A stretch of 64,000 nucleotides of DNA from Aureococcus anophagefferens (Eukaryota; Sar; Pelagophyceae; Pelagomonadales; Pelagomonadaceae). The translations under genes were made by a program, and so were the position numbers. How positions within the stretch are numbered: position 1 is the stretch's first letter; every line of letters begins with the position of its first letter. The notes under the pieces are model-generated. The model was given only the letters and a program-made list of their open reading frames with translations. It ran no database searches and was not told the origin of the DNA. Of the stretch, positions 1 to 9,100 are shown piece after piece. The stretch spans positions 1,811,150 to 1,875,149 of the forward strand of contig NW_008705561.1 in the NCBI RefSeq assembly GCF_000186865.1, read 5' to 3'.

Positions 1-749
1 CGCGGTCGAGGCGCGGCAGCTCCGCGAGGATGTCGCCCTCGCGCAGATCAACCTTCTTCAGCGCGGCGACGTCGACGTCGTCGTCGAAGCTCAGGCGCTT
101 GAGCGCCTCGACGGCGCGGTCGTGGCGCGACCGCGACAGCTCGACGCCGACGCTGCCGGCGACCTGTGTGGAAATCAAATCTTCAACCCGACTTCAATGT
201 GCGCGTAATCGAACGGTTCGGACCAGATTCTTTCACCGTGCTTCGAGAACTTGACGAGCGCAATCGATTCGTCCAAAAATCAGCCGAATCGACTTCGATG
301 TGACCGAGCTAGAGAGTTCTGAAGTTTGGTGGGGACCCCCCAAACCAGTGGTTGATTTCCACGCTGCCGGCGACGGCGCACTCGACGGCGCAGTGCGCGA
401 CCATCTGGCCGACGCCCGAGCCCAGGTCCGCGAAGACCGCGCCGGCCGGCGCGTCGTAGAGGCCCAGCGCGTCGAAGACGCAGCGCGCGCCGTCGAAGGT
501 CACCTCGCCGTAGGTGTTGCCGTTTTCCCCCGAGACCGCGTCGATCGCCGCGTCCTCCTCGGGCGTCGCCGTCGAGAACCCGTCGAGCCCCGTCCAGGCC
601 CGGCGCAGCGCGGCGTCGATCGTCGTCCGGCGCTGCAGGTCCTCGGGCGTGCGCGGCGCCGGCGGCAGGGCCGGGAGGCCCGGGACCGTCAGGCCCGAGG
701 CGGCCAGCGACGCGGCGGCGACGGCCGTCGTGATGGCGTCGAGTCTCAT
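1..749 (-). CDS. DOT1-like SAM-dependent methyltransferase, 3' end outside window
   Basis: Exon 1 is 749..375 and exon 2 runs 163..1 off the window edge. The phase-0 intron between them (374..164) is an introner. The protein opens with a hydrophobic, Ala-rich leader (MRLDAITTAVAAASLAAS), so it may be secreted or targeted to an organelle. A TYGEV motif follows, then the SAM-binding motif DLGSGVGQ at about residues 105-112, and GVELS just after the splice junction. This spacing (YGE, DLGSGVG, GVE) matches the DOT1-type class I methyltransferase fold. Joining the exons rebuilds an uninterrupted motif block, which supports the intron call. An in-frame ATG 39 bases upstream (788) is also possible. 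The substrate is unknown. With a leader in place of nuclear features, a histone substrate should not be assumed. Confidence 0.72.
164..366 (+). mobile_element. Introner element, family A copy 1 (antisense to host gene)
   Basis: A 203-bp element bounded by near-perfect terminal inverted repeats: CTGTGTGGAAATC at the left and the complement of CAGCGTGGAAATC at the right. The flanking 8-bp direct repeat is CCGGCGAC at 156-163 and 367-374. Read in the host gene (minus strand), the duplication GTCGCCGG gives the GT donor and the element end CACACAG gives the acceptor. Splicing restores GCC|GTC GCC GGC AGC without loss or gain. It lies in the opposite orientation to its gene, unlike copies 2-4. Confidence 0.9.
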
Positions 750-1118
750 GGTGGCGATGGCGAGATGGGTCACGGCCTCCGGGCGCATGCGAGAGAGGGT
801 GCTAGAGGGAGCGCTAGAGGGGGCGGCTAGCAGCAGACACGAGTACTGCAAGCCATCGCAGTGGCAAATCTGCGGCAATCGAGCTGCATCGCAAACCTCG
901 GCCGGCATCCGACTCGCTTGTGGACGCCGGCGTCTGCCCAGGCTGCGGCGCGAGGACAACTCACCTTGCGTTGTCGAGGGCAAGCGCCACCGCGCTTGCG
1001 CGTGGAACGAGGCCGAGCCGCGAGCTCGGCGCAGATCGAGCGGGCGTGATCGCGGCGCGCGCCTAGAACGACGGCCGGCTCGCCGTTCGCTCCCTAGAAA
1101 CAGTTCCAGAGAGTTATC
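750..1118. other. Divergent intergenic region, likely shared promoter
   Basis: This 369-bp gap separates the starts of two divergent genes. Reading frames that cross it are low-complexity Arg-rich shadows with no recognisable motif. No TATA box or other element can be assigned with confidence. It must hold both 5' untranslated regions and both promoters. Confidence 0.5.
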
Positions 1119-4100
1119 ATGGGGGTGAACCAGAGCAGCGCCCAGAAGGACGACAAGCTCGCGGCGGCGAACATCGGCCACTTCGACCACAGCTACGAGG
1201 CGCTGCTCATCACGGCGAGCCCCGGCATGGTCCCCGAGCCGCTCGCGGGCGCGCCGCCGCGGCCTCCCGCGATCGCGAAGAAGCTCGGCGACGAGGGCCG
1301 CTTCGTCGAGCTCGTCATGAAGTTCGACACGGTGCAGCTCTGCGAGGTGACGAACGTCGCGTCGGGCGAGAAGCGCACGCTCTGCTTGATCCCCTACGGG
1401 AGCCTCAAGTCGCTCGAGTGGGACCACTCGTGCTCGTCCGTGAAGATGGTCACGGGCGGCCGCGAGGCGGGCCTCGAGACCTTCGCGGTCGTCAAGGTGC
1501 ACAACTCGCTCGAGCTCGAGAACGAGGCGAAGCTGCGGCTCCGCGGCCTGTCGCGCGCGTCGAACGCCGCGCCGGTGTCGATCACGTTCGGCTACTGCGG
1601 CGTCTACGCGGGCCCGACGAAGCCCAAGCCCTTCCAGCGCAAGCGCGCGAACCTGAGCACGCGCGAGCAGGGCAAGCTGCCGCCCCTGGCGCTCATGCGC
1701 GACCTCGCCCTCGCGCGGCACCTGGGCTCGGGCGCGCCGACGCGCGCGAACGGCTCGAAGCGCCTCGTGCACGCGTTGGAGCACATCCACAAGGGCGGCA
1801 ACACCTTCGCGGTCATGCACGCCTACGAGCGCGGCGTCGCGACGGCGGCCGGCGCCAACGGCATGAACGCCGTCGAGTCGAAGCTCGCGCTGACCGCGGG
1901 CGACTTCGGGCAGCCGGGCATCGCGTACGTCGAGGGCCAGAAGATGGTCTTGGACTGTGTGCAAATCAAATCTTCAACCCGACTTCAATGTGCGCGTATT
2001 CGAATGTGTTGACACGAGCACTTCCGCCGTGCTTCGAGAACTCGACGAGAGCAATCGATCCGTCCAAGAATCAGCCGAATCGACTTCGATTTGACCGAGC
2101 TAGAGAATTCTCAAGTTTGGTCAGGACCACCCAAACCAGTGGTTGGTTTCCACACAGGTCTTGGAGCACGCGTGGGCCGACGTGCTGGACTACGAGGTCC
2201 ACGACAAGGTGCACCAGGGCGAGCACAGCAGCGGCATCGAGATCACCTTCGCGGACAAGGCCGGCGGCGCCGCCCACAAGTGGTTCTTCGTGGTCCTGGA
2301 CGTGTTGCAGCTCGGCGACGCCGTCGAGCACTTCTGGAACCGGCGCGAGGTCGCCGCGGGGCGGCCGCCGCGGCCCCGGTCGACGCACGGCCGCGCCGTG
2401 GCCAAGGTGACGACGCTCCACGGCGAGATCGACGCGCCGAAGCGGCCGCGCGGCGATCTGGACGTCGTCGACGAGCACGGCACCTTGGTCCGGTCTTCCG
2501 GGACCGCGCACGGCGGCGTCGCGAAGCGCAAGTCGACCCTCTTGGGGTCCATCAAGGGCAAGAAGGCCAACGGCTGGGCGCTGAACGACCAGACGAACAA
2601 GTACTGGGATTCCGTGGTCGTGCACCAGGGCTGGCTTTTGAAGAAGGGCGGCCTCGCGAAGTCGTGGATCAAGCGCTACGCCGTGTTGTACGAGACGGCC
2701 ATGGGCCACTTCCTCTGCTACTACGCCGACTTCGCCAAGGCGCCGTTGTTTCACCCGGAGGAGCGCGAGCGGCGCATCATCGACCTCTGCAAGACGACGT
2801 TCGTGCGGCCCGTGAGCAGCCGGGCCGAGGCGCCGCCGAATTCGTTCGACATCTGCACGATCGAGCGCGAGTGGACGCTGTCCGCGGACAGCAAGCAGTC
2901 CATGCAGACCTGGCTCCAGGTCATCACGCGCTGCATCGACGAGGACGTGGCCATCGTGCCCGACGACGAGCTCGTCTTCCACGTGAAGCCGCGCGTCGAC
3001 CCTTCCATGCAGCTCGTCAAGAACGAGTACAGCGCGGCGCTCAAGGTGTCCGCGTCGGGCGTGTCCGTCTGCGCCGTGGCGTCCAACGAGGAGCTCGTGG
3101 AGCGCTTCTTCTGGTGCTACACGGACTTCTTCAAGTGGTCCATCCTCCACCACGGCGGCAAGACGGGCCTCCAGGTGTCCGTCTTCACCTCCGCGGACTT
3201 CAACGTCAAGGACCGCCACGAGTTCCTCTTCCGCACGCGCGACGCCGTGAAGCTGGCGACGGCCATCGAGTTCTACATCGAGAAGTTCATGTCGGCCATG
3301 CACTTGTACCTCGAGGGCGCGCCGCCGGACGCGGCGCCGGCCGCGGGCTCGGGCGGCATGGCGATGGCGACGGCGGAGATGGCGAGCGACAATTTGCTAG
3401 GCGACGACGCGTTGCTCCTCGGCGGCGACGACGACGACGACTCCCAAAAGGCCGCGGCGCCGCCGCCGCCGCCGCCGCCGGGCCAGGACGTGCAGTCGAT
3501 CCTCGACCTCTTCACGACGCCGACGGTCGCGGGCCCCGCGCACGCGGCCGACGACCCCTTCAACCCGGCGCCGCCGCCGGCGCCGCCGCCGGCGCCGCCG
3601 GGCGCCGACCTGCCGGACCCGATGCGGGACCCCTTCGCGGCCTTCGACGGCGGCGAGAATTTGGCGGACGACGTCTCCGCGCTGTCGGTCGACACGGGCC
3701 ACGCGGCGCCCGTGACCATGGACCACGCGGACGACATGGTCCACGCGTCGGCCTTGTTCGAGGCGCTGGCCGTGGGCGCCGAGGCGGGCGCGGGCGCGGC
3801 CAAGGGGCTGCTCTTCGAGAACGACCACGTCCGCGTCGCCGTCGAGCAGGACTACCGCGGCTCCGAGGGCCGCGTCACCGTCCGCGTCGCCAACAAGGCG
3901 TCCGCGGTTTTAGCGGGCCTCGCGACGGAGCTCGACGTCGGCGCGACGGGCCTGCGCCACGAGTTCGGCCCGCTGAGCGGCACGACGCTCGCGCCGAACG
4001 AGGCCGCCGCGCAGCTGCTCATGCTCGAGTGCATGCGGCCCTACGACGCCGCGCCGACGCTCGTCGTCAAGTTCGGCGTGGCCAACGTGCCCTACGAGCT

Positions 4101-4506
4101 GCGGCTCGCGCTGCCCGCGCTCTTCACCAAGTTCCTCGAGGCCGTGCCCCTGTCGCCCAACGTCTTCGTCCAGCGCTGGGCGACGCTCGGCGCGCCGGGC
4201 CTCGAGCACATGGTCACCTTCGCGGCGCGGCGCGGCGCGGCGACGAAGGACGCGGCGCTGCCGCGGCTCCGCGACCTCGCGCAGATCGCCGTCGTCGAGG
4301 GCGTCGACGACGGCGGCGGCACGATCCTCTCGGGGGCGACCGCGCTCCGCACGGGCACGCTCAACGCCGGCGGCGAGAAGATCAGCGTCGGCTGCCTCGT
4401 GCGCCTCGAGATGAACGAGGCCGCCGCGGCCTTCCGCCTCACCGTGCGCACGGCCGTGCCCCACGTGTCCACGGCGCTCTCCGACGCCATCCAGAATTTA
4501 CTCTAG
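1119..4506 (+). CDS. PH-domain protein with C-terminal alpha-adaptin-type ear domain
   Basis: Exon 1 is 1119..1946 and exon 2 is 2158..4506, giving 1058 aa. The phase-0 intron is an introner. The N-terminus MGVNQS fits an N-myristoylation signal. A PH domain lies at about residues 430-540 (starts HQGWLLKKGG, contains WIKRYAVLY, ends in a WLQVI helix). An acidic, Pro/Ala-rich linker of about 280 residues follows. The last ~230 residues resemble the AP-2 alpha-adaptin appendage: a beta-sandwich with VRVANKAS, then LPALFTKF and FVQRWATLG, which match the platform subdomain. The combination suggests a phosphoinositide-binding membrane adaptor in clathrin or vesicle traffic. Residues 1-430 are not recognised. 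The ear assignment rests on remembered motif similarity. Confidence 0.75.
1955..2157 (+). mobile_element. Introner element, family A copy 2 (sense)
   Basis: A 203-bp element starting CTGTGTGCAAATC and ending GGTTTCCACACAG, flanked by the 8-bp duplication GTCTTGGA (1947-1954 and 2158-2165). The intron is 1947..2157. Its GT comes from the upstream target copy and its AG from the element end. Splicing reads AAG ATG|GTC TTG GAG CAC in frame. The two TIRs differ from each other at a few bases. Confidence 0.92.
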
Positions 4507-4686
4507 GGCCGCCCCCGCGGCCCGCGCCGGCACCACCTACTGTCCGCCCCCCCCCCCGGTCCCCCCTCCACGCCCCCTCCCGACCCGGTTGGCGCGTCTA
4601 AACCCGCCGACACCAGGGGCTTGCGCGCGGATTCCATTCCGGACACGACGGTGCCCCTGGTCTACTCCGCTTCGGCCCCCTCCTCC

Positions 4687-5988
4687 CTAGCGGCGAGCGA
4701 AGACGCCGGGGCGGTTCTCCCCCTGCGCGCCTTCGCCGTATTGCTCGGCGGACACGGACACGACGCTGCCCGTGAGGACCTGGCCCTGGGCCATGACGGG
4801 CGCGCCGAGGAGCACCTGGCCCTGCGGCTGCGCGATGCCGACGACCATGGCGACGGGCTGGACGGGCTGCTGCTCGAACTTGGGCGGCGGGACCATCTCC
4901 TGCTGGGGCGCCCGCGCCGGCGTCGGCGCGACCGTGCGGCTCGGCACGCTCGCGAAGCCGCCGGCGCTCCGCGCGTCCGCCTGGCGCGCGGTCTCCGCGA
5001 GCAGGACCGCGAAGACCGCGGCGAGGAAGAGGAACGCCGCCCCGGCGACGAGCATGGCGTGCGCGTAGCCAAAGTCGACGGACCGGAAGGGGTACGCCTC
5101 CTCGACGACGTCCTTGAAGTTGGCCCAGTTCCCGTAGGACAGGACGGCGCCGACGCCGCCCGCGGCGCAGTAGACGGCGACGCCGTAGGCCAGGTTGCAG
5201 CTGAGCTCGCCCGAGGCGACGCCGCGGCCGACGAGGAAGATGAGCGCCCAGTGCGCGAGCATGACGAAGCCGACGCAGATGAGCATGTTCTTCGAGCCCC
5301 GGAAGCGGCCGCCGCAGAGCGCCTTGAGCAGCCGGGCCTGCGCGCGGTTCATGGGGCTGTTCCACCAGCCGTAGAGGTGGGGCGTGTTCTTGAGGCCGTA
5401 GCTGTTGCGCGAGTCCGCGTGCTTGGCGTCGCTCGAGGCGCCGCAGATATTGGTCAGGGGCGTGTGCTGCATCGCCGCCGTGTAGTCGTCGAAGCGCGTC
5501 GGCGGCTCGGGCGGCACGACGGCCGAGAAGACGTGGTCGACCGCGCACCCGAACTTCTTGTCGTTCCCCGTCCCGATGCAGAGCACCTCGAAGCTCCCGA
5601 AGCCGATCATGCTGTTCGTGTATTTGTGGTCCGCGGCCGCGTCGTAGCCCCCGGCCATGTAGGCCGGCAATTGCGCCGTCGCGGACGCCGCGGCGCCCGA
5701 GTCCCACTTGCCGACGTAGACGAAGGACTTGCTGCTGCCGGCCATGAGCACGATGGCGAAGCCGACGACGGCGCAGACCTCCGCGCAGGCGTGGCAGATG
5801 GCGGGGCCCGGCCGCGCCGACCCGCCGTTCTGCCAGGCGACGGCGTGGAGGACGACGTCGATGAGGACGAAGAGCGGGATGAACACGCAGGCCATGATCA
5901 AGGAGACGGCAAAATCCGCCGTCGACCCGCCGTTCCCGGCCGCGACCAGGGCGGGGACGAGAACGACCAGCAGCGCGCGGCGCATCAT
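4687..5988 (-). CDS. Multispanning membrane protein of unknown function
   Basis: A 433-aa product with a likely signal peptide (MMRRALLVVLVPALVAAG). At least five hydrophobic segments follow: two near residues 25-90, and three in the second half around MLICVGFVMLAHWALIF, YGVAVYCAAGGVGAVL and AMLVAGAAFLFLAAVF. A Cys-containing loop of about 120 residues between the second and third membrane segments probably faces the lumen or outside. The C-terminal ~100 residues are Pro/Gln/Val-rich and probably cytosolic. The layout recalls MARVEL- or tetraspan-type proteins, but no diagnostic motif was seen. The gene converges on the PH/adaptin-ear gene with a 180-bp gap and is divergent from the alpha-2/delta-like gene with only 131 bp between starts. 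A start 8 codons upstream (6012) is possible. Confidence 0.7.
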   Translation of the reverse strand: MMRRALLVVLVPALVAAGNGGSTADFAVSLIMACVFIPLFVLIDVVLHAVAWQNGGSARPGPAICHACAEVCAVVGFAIVLMAGSSKSFVYVGKWDSGAAASATAQLPAYMAGGYDAAADHKYTNSMIGFGSFEVLCIGTGNDKKFGCAVDHVFSAVVPPEPPTRFDDYTAAMQHTPLTNICGASSDAKHADSRNSYGLKNTPHLYGWWNSPMNRAQARLLKALCGGRFRGSKNMLICVGFVMLAHWALIFLVGRGVASGELSCNLAYGVAVYCAAGGVGAVLSYGNWANFKDVVEEAYPFRSVDFGYAHAMLVAGAAFLFLAAVFAVLLAETARQADARSAGGFASVPSRTVAPTPARAPQQEMVPPPKFEQQPVQPVAMVVGIAQPQGQVLLGAPVMAQGQVLTGSVVSVSAEQYGEGAQGENRPGVFARR

Positions 5989-6119
5989 CGTCGACGGAGG
6001 GCGGTGGGGCACGAACGATGCGTCGGCGTCGAACAGAGCAGCCCAGCGCTTTTAGAGCACTCCTTATCCAACGCACAATGCTCTTTTGATTGAGGTTTTA
6101 CTGCTCGAGAGCATTAACG

Positions 6120-9100
6120 ATGGTCGTGCGCGTGTTCGTAATCGTCGGCATGGTCGCCGTACGCGCCCAGAAGGAGGCGCCGGCCCACGCGGGACCCCCG
6201 CTCCTCGCCGAGTGCCTGGCGGATCCGTCGCGCGCCCAGGCGGGCGTGTCCGGCGCGGGCTGCCCGCCCGCCGACTCGCCGGCGGCCGCGGCCTACCTCG
6301 CCTACGTCAACGCGCCCCCGCGGGCGGCGGCCCCCGCGGCGGCGGACCGGCAGCTCTACGCCTGGGACAACACGGGCCGGTCCTGCCCCATGTTCAGCGA
6401 CGGCCGCGTCTCCGAGCCGCAGTGGAACCTGCAGAACTGCACGAACCACCGGAAGAACAGCTGCTGCCGCCAGGCGGACGTCACGGCGGCCTTCTCCGAG
6501 CTCGGGAGCGCGAACCTCATGCTCGACGCCGGCGTGGGCTCCGTCTGCACGCAGATCGTGACGGCGCTCATGTGCCACTTTTGCGCCTACGACCAGTCGG
6601 ACTGGTACGACGCGTCCGCGAGCGCCTCCTCCTCGAGCGGCGCGCTGGCGTCGGGCCACAAGGCCGTCACGGTCTGCAAGAGCATGTGCGACCGCGTGCA
6701 CTACCACTGCGCCGGCGCCTTCTACAACGGCGTCCTGCTGAGCGACGCGTTCTCCGACGGCACGGAATTCTGCGAGGCGAACAACTTCGAGGTCTACAAC
6801 GACGGCTCCTACTCGACCGGCGGCCCCTGTTTCGGCGTGTTCAGCGACCCCTGGGACATCCCCTGGCTCTACAGCGCCCGCCGGCGCCTCGGCGACGGGG
6901 ACGCGGCGGAACGCGCCGGGGACGCGCGCCTCGGCGACGGGGACGCGGCCGCGGGCGCCGGGGACGCGCGCCGGCGCCTCGGCGGCGGGGACGACGCGCC
7001 GCCCCCGGCCCGGAGCGCCGCCGCCGCCGCGCGGCCGCGGCTCGCCGCCGCCGCCGCCGCCGCCGCGGCGCTCGGCGGCCGCGGCGGCGTCGCCGCGCTC
7101 CTGCTGCTCGGCGCCGGCGCGCGCGCCGAGGAGGTCCAGCACTGCCCCTACTTCAACAACCGCGCGCCGCGGCCCGAGTGGGGCCTGACGAACTGCACGT
7201 GGCACCGGCCCATGAGCTGCTGCGGCGCCTCCGAGGAGGCGAGCCTCGTCGCGGGCCTCGAGGACTTACACGTCCAGGGCGAGTCGCTCGAGTGCCAGCA
7301 GCTCCTCAACTACCTCGTCTGCTGGCCCTGCCACGGGAACCAGATGGAGTTCTACGACCTCGAGTCGAACCGCCTGTCCGTCTGCGCGTCCTACTGCGAC
7401 GCCATCTACGCCAACTGCGCGGGCGCGCGCTTCAAGGGCGCGACGATGGCCGACTACTTCGACTCGGGCGACGACTTCTGCGGCATGCTCCACGCGGACG
7501 TCGTCGACGACGCGAACGACGACGGCGCGTCGTGCCTCCGGCTCTACGACGGCGCCTGCACGGCCCCGGACTGGCGCTTCATGCCCAAGCTCAAGAGCGG
7601 CGCGTCGGCCGCGCGGCCGGCGCTCGCCGCCGCGGCGCTCGCCGCCGCGGCCGCCGCGCTGCTCGCCGCGGGCGCCGGCGGCGCGCCGCGGCGCCGCCGC
7701 CGCCGCGGCCCCGCGCGCGTCGCGCTCGCCGCGCTCGCCGCGCTCGCCGCGCCGGCGCCCGCGGGCGCGAGCGTGACGACGGCCCAGGTCCTGCGCTGGG
7801 CCGCGGCCGTCGGCGACGAGCTCAAGAACGCGTCGCGCGACGTCCTGCTCCGCGACGAGATCCAGGCCGTCTACGACGCCGCGAACTACACCTACACGTC
7901 CTACAACGGCACGGCCGAGGCCGAGAAGCTCGCGGACCGCCTCTACGAGGCCAAGACCTTCGTCGAGGACGTCGTCACGGACTTCAAGGCCGAGCTCAAG
8001 GCCGCCTACGGCCGCCGCGACGACGCCGCGGTCGGCGACGACCTCAAGCCCTGCAAGGGCGCGTGCGAGCCCGACGGCACGGGCGGCGCGGGCTGCGCGT
8101 CGACGTGCTACTACGACGTGGACCTCGCGCTGCCCCCCGACATCGAGTACAGCAACCGCTACAAGCAGAAGGTGTCGCCCTCGAAGTGGTGCGCGAAGAT
8201 GCCCGACGAGGAGCTCCGGACCCTCGACGCGAAGCGGACCATCGCCTGGACCCAGGACGCGACCCTGGAGGCCTGGCTCGAGGCCAAGTGGGCGCACCAG
8301 GAGCAGTGGCACTACATCGTCTTCGGCGCGCCCGACGGCGTCATCCGCCAGTTCCCGGGCTCCGCGCGCCCGACGAACGCCGCGGGCATGCCCATGGACT
8401 ACGACCCGCGGCTCCGGCCCTGGTACCTCGCGCCCACGGGCGGGCCCAAGGACGTGGTCATCGTCATCGACGCGTCCTACTCCATGGACGAGGGGCGGCG
8501 GCTGGACCGCGCGAAGCGCATCGCGAAGTCGCTCCTGCTCACGCTCACGGTCGAGGACTACGTCGGCGTCGTCGAGGCCAAGCAGGGCTACTGGGGCTAC
8601 TGGAACCAGTGGGAGTGGCGCCAGCCGACGGAGCTCGGCTGCGTCGACGACGCCATGTTCCCCGCGACGACGTCGGTCCGCGTGGACCTCGGCGGGAAGA
8701 TCGACGGCATCAAGACCGACGGCGGCACGTGCGTCGAGGACGCCATGGCCCTCGCTAGGAGCCTGCTGGACAAGTACCGATCCTTCCGGGGCGGCTGCCA
8801 GGAGTACATCATCTACATCGGCGACGGCGACGACTACGACGCCATGGGATCGACGTCGGGCACCGCGCGCAAGGCTGCCTGCGGCTACTGGGACTGCTGC
8901 CCGTGCGGCGACAACTGCTGCTACACCTGCTGGATCCCCTGCGACAAGCAGGACTACGAGTACGAGTACAGCCACGCGGCGACCTACGCCGCGGAGCTCC
9001 TCGACGACGAGGGCATCAACACGATCACCTACAGCGTCAAGGACGACGAGAAGCGGAACCCGCTCTCGTGCGTCGCCATGGCCGGCGGCGGCTTCCACCA

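Noticed and set aside
309..1964. 551-aa minus-strand reading frame across the PH gene
   Set aside because: Only the segment after the Met at 749 has a normal protein pattern. The rest is the Arg-rich antisense shadow of exon 1 of the plus-strand gene.
4507..4620. Poly-C tracts between the PH gene and the membrane-protein gene as a regulatory element
   Set aside because: Homopolymer-rich 3' flanks are expected at this GC content, and no structure or motif supports a function.
6086..8758. 890-aa plus-strand frame overlapping the alpha-2/delta-like gene
   Set aside because: It is an Arg/Pro-rich out-of-frame shadow. The overlapping frame has domains, Cys spacing and a signal peptide.
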